A DNA stretch of 64,000 nucleotides from Myxococcales bacterium (GCA_947483555.1 CANKMW010000022.1:1-64000), one strand, 5' to 3'. Positions 7,866 through 16,505 are shown, counted from the stretch's first letter. The notes: a model not told the origin generated them from the sequence alone. Program-made: numbers and translations.

Positions 7866-10022
7866 TCAGGGGCAGACGGCGGAGGACAGCCCGCTGAAAG
7901 CCTGGGCCGCCGTCACGGTGCCCGTGGTGGTGAGCCCCGCCACGTCGGCCGCGGTCGCATCTGTCACCGTGAACGTCGTGCTGATCCCGTTCCCCTTCGG
8001 CACCGACGTGATCGTGAACGTCTGGTTGAAGGTCGTGTCGGAGACGCCGGTGATGGTCACGCTCTGGAGCGGGACAAAGCTGTGCGGGGCGCTGGTGGTG
8101 ATCGTCGCGACGTTGGTCGAGTCGACCCGAGCGACCATGGCGATCGTGGCCGGCGCCACCAGCGTTCCAGCGCGGGGGCAGAAGGTCTGCTGGCCGGCAA
8201 TGGCGTGGCCGGCCAGCACACGCAGCGTCTGCACGTTGGTCCCCGTGCCGTCCAGGATCGTGCCGCCCACGAACAGGACCTGTTGCTCGATGCGGGTCGG
8301 CTGGAAGTCGATGATCGCCTGGACCGCCGCCAGCGGCATCGTGTTGGTCCTGCCGCCGATCTGGGCGCACTGCCACTCGAGCCAGCTATCCGTGCCCGGG
8401 ATCTCGGTGGGCATCTGGAACGGGAACAGCCCCTGGACCGACTTCTTGGTCGCCGATCCGGAGACAATCATGGCCCTGAGAAGCGCCGTGCTCTCGTCAC
8501 CGCAGGTGTCATCGAACACCATCGGCGAAAGGGTGTTGTTGTCGCAGCTGTACTTGAGCGCCGTCGCGGTGGTGGGGAAGACGTGGGCGAGCTGGCTGGT
8601 CGAGTCCAGCGCGAATGCGCCGGGCTTGACCGCCGTGCCGCCGGTGCTCGCGGCAGTCGTCGGGGCCGCGCCGAGCACGTACGTGAACGTCGGGGTCGTG
8701 GAGGTCACGACCACTGCTCCGGTCGTGATTCCGTCCCCCGCGACGTTGTACGTGGAATCCACAACGCCGGCGATCGCCAGGCGTTGCCCGACGAGGAAGT
8801 CGTGGGGGACGGCCGTGGTGGCGGTCACCGTGGTGCCGACAGCGGTCACGGTGGTCAGCGCGACGGGGACGCGGGCTTCACCCGGCACGTCGATGGTCTG
8901 GTCGATGGCCGGCCAGACACCGTTCGCGGCCTTCTGGATGCGGATCGACGCGGTCTGGTTGGGCGCGGCTGAACCGCCGAGGAAGTTCGCGTTCGCGGCG
9001 AAGTTTGCGGTCGCGGCTGCGAGCGGGATGGGAGAGAAGCCGTTGAGGACCGTGTAGGTCGCTGCGGAGAGCGCCTGGCCCGCGCCGTCAGCGGGCGCCG
9101 AGTTCGAGAGGACCAATGTGTTGGCGTCCAGCTGCCCGATCACGGGGAAGGCGGAGGCTCCGCTGTTGAACGCAGCATTCGCGAACCCGTTGACCACGAC
9201 CGCTGAGCCGACGATCGCGTTCGTGGGCGTGGTGCTGGTGCCGCCCGTGCCGCTCTCGTTGGTATTGCTAGCCTGGGCGTACGTGAACGTGTTGGTGGTC
9301 GCAGTTGTGATCGCGAAACGGCCGTTGAACGTGTCGGTCGAACCGGTGACACCCGCGATCGTCACGTTCATGCCCGCAGCGTATCCGTGGGCTGTCGCCG
9401 TGACGGTGACGACGTTGGTCGCGCGGGCGATACTGGTGATCGTTACCGCCGGGGTGGTTCCGAAGTTCACCGATGGAACCCCGAAGACGTAAGCGACCAG
9501 GCCGGAGCTGGCCAGATCCTGTGCCGCGACCATTCCACCCGTCGCCACATTGTTCGAAATGCAGACGTATGGGTCGGGATCGCCGAAAAGCGGCTGCAAC
9601 GTGCACGGACCGACGGTCTTGAGCAGCGCGCTCGTTCCGGTCGCTGGCGCGGATACCGTGATGTCGCCGGCGTTGAGACGGGGGTTGGGGAGGTGGGTGG
9701 CGTCGAACCTCGTGATGAGGCAGCCGCCGATCGCCGAGGTCCCGAAGATGGTCTCGCCGCCGGCCATCGTCAGGTCGTTGAACGAGTAGCGGATGGTACC
9801 GCCGCGGACGCCACCAACGGCGGCTGCCAGCGGATGAGTCAAGGTGGCGTCGAACACCGCCAGCGTGCCGCCGACGGTGGGCGCCGTGCTGGCGTCGGTG
9901 CGAGCATCGGGGATCACGTCAACCCCGTCGGTCGCCGCGTCTATGGCTGGCCCATTGCCGAGATTGTCGCCGCAGGCGGCCGCGCCAGCTAGGGCGCAAA
10001 AAAGCGATACAAGGCGCTTCAT
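7866..10022 (-). CDS. Lipoprotein of a tandem paralogous pair, with three Ig-like inserts
   Basis: Start ATG at 10022 is fixed by a strong ribosome site (GGAGG 8 bases upstream) and by MKRLVSLFCALAGAAACGDN, a signal peptide with lipobox Cys at residue 16. About 718 residues. Three ~80-residue modules share a pattern such as HGYAAGMNVTIAGV / HDFLVGQRLAIAGV / HSFVPLQSVTITGV followed by F.I....TFTY-like strands; these resemble Ig-like modules of phage tail and adhesin proteins. The remaining sequence aligns in pieces with the next gene upstream (10437-11867): similar signal, a GGTIRYSF/VQIGVTFLD stretch, a CDNNTLSPM/GCEGGHMSPL stretch, and LAGHAIAG/AGGHGIVG near the end. Function is unknown; surface location is inferred. 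Confidence 0.7.
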   Translation of the reverse strand: MKRLVSLFCALAGAAACGDNLGNGPAIDAATDGVDVIPDARTDASTAPTVGGTLAVFDATLTHPLAAAVGGVRGGTIRYSFNDLTMAGGETIFGTSAIGGCLITRFDATHLPNPRLNAGDITVSAPATGTSALLKTVGPCTLQPLFGDPDPYVCISNNVATGGMVAAQDLASSGLVAYVFGVPSVNFGTTPAVTITSIARATNVVTVTATAHGYAAGMNVTIAGVTGSTDTFNGRFAITTATTNTFTYAQASNTNESGTGGTSTTPTNAIVGSAVVVNGFANAAFNSGASAFPVIGQLDANTLVLSNSAPADGAGQALSAATYTVLNGFSPIPLAAATANFAANANFLGGSAAPNQTASIRIQKAANGVWPAIDQTIDVPGEARVPVALTTVTAVGTTVTATTAVPHDFLVGQRLAIAGVVDSTYNVAGDGITTGAVVVTSTTPTFTYVLGAAPTTAASTGGTAVKPGAFALDSTSQLAHVFPTTATALKYSCDNNTLSPMVFDDTCGDESTALLRAMIVSGSATKKSVQGLFPFQMPTEIPGTDSWLEWQCAQIGGRTNTMPLAAVQAIIDFQPTRIEQQVLFVGGTILDGTGTNVQTLRVLAGHAIAGQQTFCPRAGTLVAPATIAMVARVDSTNVATITTSAPHSFVPLQSVTITGVSDTTFNQTFTITSVPKGNGISTTFTVTDATAADVAGLTTTGTVTAAQAFSGLSSAVCP

Positions 10023-10111
10023 GATCAGTTCCTCCAAAGAGTTCAGACGCCGAGGGCGACGAGACCCGTCCCGTTCCAACCGGTCGGCCCCTCACCGATT
10101 CCGTTTCTGAG

Positions 10112-10205
10112 GCCACTCTACGCCACCTTCTGGGTGGAATGCCAAACCCGCGCCATCGAATGTGATCCCGGCCCCGGCGTGGGCCGCGGTGGCAGAAATG
10201 GGTAC
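10112..10205 (-). promoter_or_regulatory. Duplicated upstream element, copy A (candidate promoter)
   Basis: This segment closely matches 11869-11962, upstream of the paralogous gene. On the minus strand both copies share GGTTTGGC, a 17-18 base spacer, then GCGTAGAGTGG; TTTGGC and TAGAGT could be -35/-10-like boxes, although the 20-base gap is wide. Here the TAGAGT-like box (10115-10120) lies ~95 bases before the ATG at 10022. Conservation through the duplication supports a regulatory role; no experimental link is known to me. Confidence 0.4.
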
Positions 10206-10223
10206 TTCGACGCGGGGCTGGTT

Positions 10224-10270
10224 CCTTCGACTCGGCCTCGCTGCGCTCGGCCGTCGCTCAGGAACACCGG
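10224..10270 (+). repeat. REP-like dispersed repeat, copy 1
   Basis: Begins CCTTCGACTCGG, passes through CTGCGCTCGG, and ends CGCTCAGGAACACCGG. The same layout occurs at 13681-13728 and, inverted and inside a gene, at 27761-27813. Its last bases, GGAACACCGG, are the unit that is tandemly amplified immediately downstream, suggesting the array grew from the end of this repeat. Confidence 0.65.
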
Positions 10271-10432
10271 GGTAGGAACACCGGGGTGGGAACACCGATT
10301 GGGAACACCGGGGTAGGAACACCGGGGTAGGAACATCGGGGTAGGAACAGCGGGGTGGGAACACCGAGTGGGAACACCGAGTGGGAACACCGGGGTGGCG
10401 GAGCAGGAACACCGGCAGGAACACCGGGGTAG
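10261..10432. repeat. 14-bp tandem array, about 12 degenerate units
   Basis: The consensus unit is GGAACACCGGGGTA. Twelve GGAACA units can be counted; most are 13-14 bases, and the last three are irregular. Variants include CACCGATTG, CATCGGGGTA and CAGCGGGGTG. There are no spacers, so this is not a CRISPR array. The period is not a multiple of three, consistent with non-coding DNA. It lies just downstream of the lipoprotein gene ending at 10437. Confidence 0.85.
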
Positions 10433-10436
10433 CGGG

Positions 10437-11867
10437 CTACAGCGTGTAGCCGACGATGCCGTGTCCGCCCGCGATCTGGAGGCTGTTCGGTGAGCCGGTC
10501 GAGTTGGTGAACCCGGCCAGCTCGGAGCGGAGGAAGGTCACCTGGATGCGGGTCGCGCCCGCGCCCATCAGGAGCGCCGAGTAGGGCGCCGGCACGGTGA
10601 GCTGGCCCGGCCCGATGCGGATGCAACGAACCTGAACCCGCCGGCCACCCCCGCCGGCCGGGTTGGTCGTCGTCGGCGATGGGAAGTAATAGGGCGACGC
10701 GGCGCCCGGGATCGTGGCGTTCGTGGTCTCGATATTGATGATGCTGCCCAGCGCCGTGCCGCAGTTGGCCGGCAGCGGGCTCATGTGGCCGCCTTCGCAG
10801 CCGATCGTGAACGCGGTGCCGTTGGTCGGGATCGCCGTCGGCAACACCTTGTTGGGACCGGCGGCGCCGTCGTTCGGCCCGGTGCCGAGCGTGAAGTCAT
10901 CGCCGACGCCACGGTTGCTGGTGAAGCCGAGCGTGGCCGGGAACGCGTTGAAGTTGGTGCTCGCCGCGTGGCCGACCGTGACGTTGACCCCGGGTGGGGT
11001 TCCGGACGCGCCGGTGTCGGCCAGAAACCCCGGATCGGCCTTTGCGGGCAGGGGGCCGACACCGCCCAGGACCGTCGCCGTGCCCGAGGTCAGGGTCGGG
11101 AGGTTGGTGCCGGCACCGAGCGGCAGGCCGATGGTGATCGATCGTGAGCCGGTGAAGGCGATGATCGGGTACTCGCTGGCCGGATCGTCGAGGGTCGCGT
11201 TGCCGGTCCCGGCAAACGTCACGAACCGCCCGAACAGCGCGTCCGCGGCGTCGAAGGTCTGGGTGCTGGCACCGGGAAGGGTCAGCTGCGCCGCCGCGGT
11301 GGCGCCGGCGCCGATGCCGGTGAGGTCGACACCGATCGCCGAGCCGCTGCTCGCTGTGTCGGGGCAGATGTAGCCGGCGCCGACCCTGAACACGCACGCC
11401 GGGAACACGATCTCGAGGTTGGTGCCGGTGTCGTTGTCGGCCACGGTCACCGCGACCGGGCCTTCATCGACGCCGGTCGAGGCGACGAGCTCGGCGGGTG
11501 TGTATTCCCAGGCCTTGCACCCTTCGAGGTCGCCGGGAATCTCCTCCATGAGCGGCTGCTTCTCGGTGGTGAGATCGAGAAAGGTCACGCCGATCTGAAC
11601 GCCTTGACCGATCTGCGTGTTCGGCGCGAAGCCTTCGATGGCGGCACCGAGCAACCCCACCTCGAAGACCGAGATCGCCCCGCGGTGCGTTCCGACCGGG
11701 CCCGGCGAGTCCGGTGGGGCGTCGGTGGCGTCGGGAAACGGCGCGTCGACCTGGACGGCGTCGCGGATGCCATCGGTGTCCTCGCCGGGCGGACGATTGT
11801 CGCCGCACGCAGCCACGCCGCCCAGGGCACACAAGAGCGAGACGAAGGGCTTCAGGATCTCCTCCAT
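10437..11867 (-). CDS. Second lipoprotein of the paralogous pair
   Basis: About 476 residues from the ATG at 11867. The N-terminus LKPFVSLLCALGGVAACGDN is a lipoprotein signal nearly the same as in the downstream paralog. The start is uncertain: GGAGGA lies inside the first codons, and aligning the two genes puts CTG at 11855 opposite the paralog's ATG, with the same spacing to GGAGGA. The candidate -10 box at 11872-11877 also leaves almost no leader before 11867. An Asp/Pro-rich linker follows the Cys, then GAISVFEVGLLGAAI and a beta-rich body with few Cys. It lacks the three Ig-like inserts of its partner. Function is unknown; probably surface-exposed. Confidence 0.65.
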   Translation of the reverse strand: MEEILKPFVSLLCALGGVAACGDNRPPGEDTDGIRDAVQVDAPFPDATDAPPDSPGPVGTHRGAISVFEVGLLGAAIEGFAPNTQIGQGVQIGVTFLDLTTEKQPLMEEIPGDLEGCKAWEYTPAELVASTGVDEGPVAVTVADNDTGTNLEIVFPACVFRVGAGYICPDTASSGSAIGVDLTGIGAGATAAAQLTLPGASTQTFDAADALFGRFVTFAGTGNATLDDPASEYPIIAFTGSRSITIGLPLGAGTNLPTLTSGTATVLGGVGPLPAKADPGFLADTGASGTPPGVNVTVGHAASTNFNAFPATLGFTSNRGVGDDFTLGTGPNDGAAGPNKVLPTAIPTNGTAFTIGCEGGHMSPLPANCGTALGSIINIETTNATIPGAASPYYFPSPTTTNPAGGGGRRVQVRCIRIGPGQLTVPAPYSALLMGAGATRIQVTFLRSELAGFTNSTGSPNSLQIAGGHGIVGYTL

Positions 11868-11868
11868 T

Positions 11869-11962
11869 TCCACTCTACGCCAGGTCGGAGCCGGAAAGCC
11901 AAACCGGCGCGATCGAATGCGAACCCGTTCAATGGCCTGGGCAGCGGTGGCAGATCTGGCTA
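11869..11962 (-). promoter_or_regulatory. Duplicated upstream element, copy B (candidate promoter)
   Basis: Partner of 10112-10205. Shared blocks include CCACTCTACGCCA, GCCAAACC, ATCGAATG and GCGGTGGCAGA. On the minus strand it reads GGTTTGGC...GCGTAGAGTGG directly before the ATG at 11867. Its far end touches the stop of the neighbouring gene at 11960. A transcript starting from this box would begin at or near the ATG. Confidence 0.4.
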
Positions 11963-12931
11963 CAGCGCGGCCAGCAGGCGTTCGACGGCGTCGGCGTCGG
12001 GGGCGGAGCCGACCTCGACCACCAGCAACGCCAGGCGATCGTCGTCGTTGCAGGCCTCGACGCGCTGGCGCGCATCGGCGCTCAACTCGGGCCGGCGCCG
12101 CGAAGCCAGGTCGAGCAGTGTCCGGCGAGTCCGCTGCAGTCCCTGGATCCGCGCTTCCGCGAGCGCGTCTTCGCGCCCTTCCTCGCGACCCTTCTCGCGG
12201 CCCTTCTCGAGCCCTTCGTCGAAGGCTCGGCGCAAGATGGGCATCTCCCACTCCAGGTCCTTGCTCGTGAGCATCTCGTCCTCCAGGGCGCGCCGCGTGG
12301 CGTCGTTGAGCGACGCGTAGATCAGCTTGAAGCAGAAGTTAGCATGCTCATCATCGAGCGTCCTGGCCGCTGCGATCGCCGTCAGCGCCACCGCCACGCC
12401 GTCGGGACGGTTTCCATGGGCGAGTGCGGACAGCACCGCCAGCCACGGCTCACGGCGGGCGCGTTCGGCGTCGACGCGCGGCACGTGATCGGGCCCCAGG
12501 ACCAGCGGCACGAACGACGTGCCTGGCTGCAGCGACGTGATCGGCGTGGCCGCCCAGGCGGCGACGGCCGGGTCGGTGGCCAGCACCACGAGGCAGGTCG
12601 GGCAGCGCAGGCGGGCGTGCAGGGCGGCAACGTAAAGCGGCCACGAGCGCCGCTTGTCGTCGTCGCGCGCGCGCTGGACCTCGACGACGATGCCGAGGAC
12701 GTCGGGCCGAGCCGGCGGCGCACCGATCAGGCGGATCACCAGATCGGCGCGGAACTCGGCGGGCAACGGCTGCGTGAAGTCGGCGTCGGCGAGCTCGTCG
12801 GTGGTGAACGGCGGCAGGTCGAGTGCAAGCGCCGCGCGCAACAACGCCGGTACCAGCGCGGGCGCGTTGCGGAAGACCGCCAGCGGCGCTTCATGGACGA
12901 GCGATGGCACGAGGATCACGCGAGCAATCAT
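11960..12931 (-). CDS. PD-(D/E)XK nuclease-like protein of the Rpn/YhgA type
   Basis: Start taken at ATG 12931 (MIARVILVPSLVHEAPLAV), giving 323 residues. The core FRADLVIRLIG followed by VLGIVVEVQRARDDDKRRSW has the D...ExQ...K arrangement of PD-(D/E)XK nuclease folds in transposase-derived Rpn/YhgA-like families. The C-terminal third is helical, with the GREKGREEGRED repeat typical of such proteins. Rpn proteins are DNA endonucleases that promote recombination, but this divergent member cannot be assigned an activity. It faces the Uma2 gene across a 180-base divergent region. Confidence 0.5.
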   Translation of the reverse strand: MIARVILVPSLVHEAPLAVFRNAPALVPALLRAALALDLPPFTTDELADADFTQPLPAEFRADLVIRLIGAPPARPDVLGIVVEVQRARDDDKRRSWPLYVAALHARLRCPTCLVVLATDPAVAAWAATPITSLQPGTSFVPLVLGPDHVPRVDAERARREPWLAVLSALAHGNRPDGVAVALTAIAAARTLDDEHANFCFKLIYASLNDATRRALEDEMLTSKDLEWEMPILRRAFDEGLEKGREKGREEGREDALAEARIQGLQRTRRTLLDLASRRRPELSADARQRVEACNDDDRLALLVVEVGSAPDADAVERLLAAL

Positions 12932-13112
12932 CGTGCCGCGCGCAAGTCCGCCGCGCCTGGTCCGGCTCGTCCGGATCGCGGACAGCTCGTCCGGATCTCG
13001 GCCCGGCGTGGCCGAGCTTCGGCCGCCAGCGACGCGCAAACGCGGAGTTGTGAGCGGCACGCCTCGTGAAAGACCAGGGCGCATGGAGGTCACGTGGTAT
13101 GGTGGATCGGCG

Positions 13113-13673
13113 ATGCTGGATCTCGACGCTCTCCTTCCCGAGCAGCCGCGGCCGCTGCTCCGCATGGAGTACGAGCGACTCGCGGAGGGCGGGGCGTTCG
13201 ACGGCGAGCGAGTCGAGTTGCTGTACGGGCAGATCGTCACGATGAGTCCGCAGGAGGCCGCGCACATCAACCTGACCGCACGCATCGGAACGATCCTGGT
13301 GCGCCAGCTGGCGAGCGAGTATCTCGTCCTCCAGCAGAGCGCCTTGACGCTGTGGTCTCATTCGATGCCGGAACCGGATGTCGCCGTGGTTCCGTACGGA
13401 CGGCTGACCGAGCACGCCGGGCGCGCGTTCCTTGTCGTCGAGGTCGCCGAGACGTCACTGCGCAAGGACATGCGCATCAAGGCACCGCTCTACGCCGAGG
13501 CGGGGATCCCGACCTACTGGCTCGTCGATCGTCCGAACGGAACCGTCCACGTGTTCACGCGGCCGGCGCGGGGACGGTACGCGCAGGTGACGTCGCTCAG
13601 GGACGGCGCCGTGCTGCTCGCCGACGGGCTCCCGATGGTCGCGATCGCGATCGCGGACATCTTCGCGCCGTAG
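13113..13673 (+). CDS. Uma2-family (DUF820) putative endonuclease
   Basis: Preferred start ATG 13113 gives 186 residues, normal for the family; an in-frame ATG at 13083 is possible. Family landmarks: an N-terminal MEYERLAEGGAFDGERVELL, IVTMSPQEAAHINL, PEPDVAVV with the conserved Asp, then FLVVEVAETSLRKDMRIK, giving the D...ExxxxxxxxD..K layout of the PD-(D/E)XK-related fold, and KAPLYAEAGIPTYWLVD. Uma2 proteins are numerous in cyanobacteria, Chloroflexi and Myxococcota; their targets are unknown. The gene stands alone and ends just before a REP-like repeat. Confidence 0.8.
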   Translation: MLDLDALLPEQPRPLLRMEYERLAEGGAFDGERVELLYGQIVTMSPQEAAHINLTARIGTILVRQLASEYLVLQQSALTLWSHSMPEPDVAVVPYGRLTEHAGRAFLVVEVAETSLRKDMRIKAPLYAEAGIPTYWLVDRPNGTVHVFTRPARGRYAQVTSLRDGAVLLADGLPMVAIAIADIFAP

Positions 13674-13680
13674 GCTCGGT

Positions 13681-13728
13681 CCTTCGACTCCGGTCTCGCT
13701 GCGCGCGGCCTGCGCTCAGGAACACCGG
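13681..13728 (+). repeat. REP-like dispersed repeat, copy 2
   Basis: CCTTCGACTCCGG...CTGCGCGCGG...TGCGCTCAGGAACACCGG matches copy 1 at 10224-10270. It fills the short gap between convergent genes ending at 13673 (+) and 13753 (-), a usual place for REP elements. Confidence 0.65.
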
Positions 13729-13752
13729 GACCATTGCCCGGCAACGTGCGGA

Positions 13753-16422
13753 CTAGCGCGGGCGGCGGAGGACGAGCTGGTCGCGGCTGGTCAGGCGGTA
13801 GCCGCCGCGGTCGTTGTCGGCATCGAGGCTCAGGCCGGTGTCCTTGAGCAGCTGGCGCAGGCGCGAGACGTTGACGAACAGCGGGTTGTCGTGGCGCAAG
13901 GGGTCGTATTCCTGGCCCCACGCGGCCCGGGTCAGGTCGTCCTTCGAGAGCGTCTCGGCGGGCCGTTCGGCAAGCGCATATAGAAGTTTTCGCAGCACCG
14001 GGCGGGTGCTCAAGGACAGGACCCGCGCACCGGCGACCACCTCGTGGCGAGCGGTGTCGATCACCACCGGCGGTGCGGCGCGGCCGGGCTCGACGTCGAT
14101 CACGGCGAGCAGGGAGTCGAGCAGGTCGGTGTCGGCCGAGACCAGCGCCTTCTCGGCCGCCGCCCGGGCCGCGGTCCACGCACCGGCGTTGCCGGCGCGG
14201 CGCGCCACCAGGCCGCGCGCCAGGTGGGCGAGCGCCAGCTCGACGTGGTAGCCGGGGCGGTCCTCGTCGCCGCCCGCGCCGCCGCCGGCGCCACCGAGCG
14301 CGCGGCTCACGCCGGTGTCGTCGCCGCGGAGCGCGGCGGCGATGGCCTGGAAGGCGCGGGTGCGCACCGACGGGCTCGGCGGGCCGGCCTCGTCGCGCAC
14401 CGCCATCGCCAGCCGGGTGACCGGATCGTCGTGGGCGGCGTTGTGGGCGGCGCGCGCCAGCACCGGCGCGCCCAGCGCCCGCGCCCGGTCCGCGACCGCC
14501 GACAGCATGGCCCGCGCCTCCATGCGGCGGCCGAGCACGTGCAGGATGCGACCGGCGAAGATCGAGGTCCACAGCACGCCCAGCACGTAGCCGGCTTCCT
14601 CGCTGCGCGCGGTCAGCGCGCGCAGCGCCTCGAGCGCGCCCAGGCGGTCGCCGGCCTCCCAGCCGCGCAGGCCGCGCAGGGCCTCGGCGTGGATCTGCGA
14701 CAGCGGATCGACGTGGCCGGTGAGCGCCGCCTCCATCACCGACAGCGCGCGGGCGCTGTCGGCCGGCGTGGTGGCGACATCGTAGGAGCCGAAGGCGAGG
14801 GCGCCCAGGGCGGCGGCGCGGTAGCCGTGCGCGGCCGGCGCCCGGTTGTCGCTGGTCGGGGCACCGCGGCGCTCGCCGCCGACGGCGTAGCGATCGAGCC
14901 ACGCGAAGTACGTCGAGGTCGCCCACAGCAGCGCGCGCCCGGCGCCGTGGGCGCTCTGGGCGGCGGCGGCGAGCTGCTCGAGGGCGGGCGCCGCCGCCTC
15001 GGTGTGGAAGCGCACCGCGGCGTCGAGCGCGGCGACGTTGGCCTTGCCGAGCGGCGGCAGGCTGGAATCGGCGCCGGCGCGGGCCAGCGCGACGCGGGCG
15101 TCGGCGAAGCGACCGGCGAGCAGGGCCAGCGTGGCCAGCGGCAACAGCACCGCGCCCGACGGCGGTCGCGCCGCCAGCGCGTCGCGCAGCGCCCGCTCGC
15201 CGGCCTCGACGTCGACCAGGCGGACCAGGGCGCGGGCGTGGAGCGCCGCGACCTCGGCGTCGCGCAAGGTCGGTGGCAGCGCGCTGGCGATCGCGGCCAG
15301 CTCGCGCGACGCGCCCTGGTTGAGCAGATCGTTGGCGCGCGCCACCAGGTGATCGCGGGCGTCACGCGGCAGACCGGCGTCGAGCCAGTGCTGGGCCACG
15401 GCGGTGATGGCCGCCACCGTGCGCTCGCCGGCGAGCGCGGTCGCGAGGGCCGCGGCGAGCTCGGCGCGGGTGGCGGGCGCGAGGGTCGCCAGCGCGGCGT
15501 CGCGCACCAGCTCGTGCACCAGCGGCCGGCCGTCACCATCGAGATCGACGAGCAGCTCGCGGCGTAGATCGGTGAGCGCCGCCCGCGGATCGGCGCCCAC
15601 GACGCTGGCCATCGCGCTGGCCGGCAACGGCACGCGGGCCAGCGCGATGGCGCCCAGCAGGCGGGCGCGATCCGGCGCCAGCTCGGCGACCACGGCGGCG
15701 AGCGGATCGGGGCCGCTGGGGTCGCCGGCGTGGCGGCGGCGGAGCAGGAACGGGTTGCCACCGGTGGCGTCGAAGGCGCGCTGGAAGCCGGTGGTGGGAC
15801 CGCGCAGCTCGTCGAGCGCGCCCCACAGCTCGCGGGCGGCGCGCGCCGGCAGGCCGCCGAGGTGGATCTCGACCCGGTCGTAGCCCTGCGCCGACGCCGG
15901 ACGCTCGCGCGAGCTGGCGATCAGGCGGCCGCGCTCGAGGTGGGCGCCGAGCTCGCCGAGCAGCCAGGCCTGGTCGGCGGCGACCAGCAGGTGCAGATCG
16001 TCGACGATCGCGACCGCGCCGGCGGCGTCGAGGGCGCGGGCCAGGGCGCCGGCGCGCTCGTCGTCGGTGCGCAGCTCGGTGACCGCGCCCAGCGCGCGGC
16101 GCAGCTCGTCGAGCAGCGCGCTCGGTCCGGCTGCCGTGGCGCGCGCGTACACCGCCGGTCCCGGCCACGCCGCCGCCGCCGCGTACGCCAGGCTGGACTT
16201 GCCGACCCCGGCCAGGCCGCACACGACCGCCACCGGCACCCGCGCCAGGCCGCGCTCGAGCTGGGCCAGCTCGCGGTCGCGGCCGACGAACACCGCCGGT
16301 GGCCGCGGCGGCGGCGCGGGCGCGGGGGCCGGCGTGCGACCGGGCTTTCGCGGTGGCGTCGCGCGAACCGCGGGCTTGGTCCGGCGCGATACCCGCGCTC
16401 GGGACGGCGTTCGCCCCGTCAT
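13753..16422 (-). CDS. STAND-type ATPase regulator with C-terminal winged helix
   Basis: From ATG 16422 the protein has 889 residues. After a basic, Ala/Pro-rich N-terminus comes the AAA/NACHT-like NTPase: FVGRDRELAQLERGL, Walker A CGLAGVGKSSLA (residues ~68-79), Walker B VAIVDDLHLL. A long Ala-rich helical middle reads as TPR-like repeats. The last ~90 residues contain RPVLRKLLYALAERP and VNVSRLRQLLKDTGL, a Trans_reg_C/OmpR-type winged helix. Such proteins are signal-gated transcription regulators; ligand and target are unknown. The ATG overlaps the stop of a toxin remnant (ATGA), which supports this start and suggests the gene was once read from that operon. Confidence 0.7.
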   Translation of the reverse strand: MTGRTPSRARVSRRTKPAVRATPPRKPGRTPAPAPAPPPRPPAVFVGRDRELAQLERGLARVPVAVVCGLAGVGKSSLAYAAAAAWPGPAVYARATAAGPSALLDELRRALGAVTELRTDDERAGALARALDAAGAVAIVDDLHLLVAADQAWLLGELGAHLERGRLIASSRERPASAQGYDRVEIHLGGLPARAARELWGALDELRGPTTGFQRAFDATGGNPFLLRRRHAGDPSGPDPLAAVVAELAPDRARLLGAIALARVPLPASAMASVVGADPRAALTDLRRELLVDLDGDGRPLVHELVRDAALATLAPATRAELAAALATALAGERTVAAITAVAQHWLDAGLPRDARDHLVARANDLLNQGASRELAAIASALPPTLRDAEVAALHARALVRLVDVEAGERALRDALAARPPSGAVLLPLATLALLAGRFADARVALARAGADSSLPPLGKANVAALDAAVRFHTEAAAPALEQLAAAAQSAHGAGRALLWATSTYFAWLDRYAVGGERRGAPTSDNRAPAAHGYRAAALGALAFGSYDVATTPADSARALSVMEAALTGHVDPLSQIHAEALRGLRGWEAGDRLGALEALRALTARSEEAGYVLGVLWTSIFAGRILHVLGRRMEARAMLSAVADRARALGAPVLARAAHNAAHDDPVTRLAMAVRDEAGPPSPSVRTRAFQAIAAALRGDDTGVSRALGGAGGGAGGDEDRPGYHVELALAHLARGLVARRAGNAGAWTAARAAAEKALVSADTDLLDSLLAVIDVEPGRAAPPVVIDTARHEVVAGARVLSLSTRPVLRKLLYALAERPAETLSKDDLTRAAWGQEYDPLRHDNPLFVNVSRLRQLLKDTGLSLDADNDRGGYRLTSRDQLVLRRPR

Positions 16423-16505
16423 CCGGGGCGCGATCCACGAGCCGTGTGCCACACCGCGACGATCTTGACCGTCCGGAGAGCTTCGTCGACTTCGAAGTAG
16501 GTCAC
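16419..16505 (-). pseudogene. C-terminal scrap of a ParE/RelE-type toxin
   Basis: A 28-codon frame, VTYFEVDEALRTVKIVAVW followed by HTARGSRPG, matches the last strand and tail of ParE/RelE toxins (family pattern: Y.vd...rtv.ilav.H..R). The N-terminal ~60 residues expected in a complete toxin are absent. The fragment begins exactly at the antitoxin stop (GTGA overlap) and ends in an ATGA overlap with the STAND gene. A clean deletion of the 5' part is the simplest explanation. Confidence 0.6.

Larger units (their letters stand above)
10023..10436. other. Gene-free stretch holding three separate repeats
   Basis: This 414-base interval between two paralogous lipoprotein genes contains, from left to right, a ~95-base copy of a promoter-region duplication (10112-10205), a REP-like unit (10224-10270) and a 14-bp tandem array (10261-10432). 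No convincing coding frame was found; the short frames across the array are repeat translations such as strings of VFP and CSYPGVP. Confidence 0.7.

Noticed and set aside
10261-10432. CRISPR array or coding repeat
   Set aside because: Units are contiguous 13-14-base repeats, not a multiple of three and without spacers.
13753-16452. Start of the STAND regulator at 16452
   Set aside because: The first 10 codons overlap the toxin scrap; the ATGA overlap at 16422 is the more natural start.
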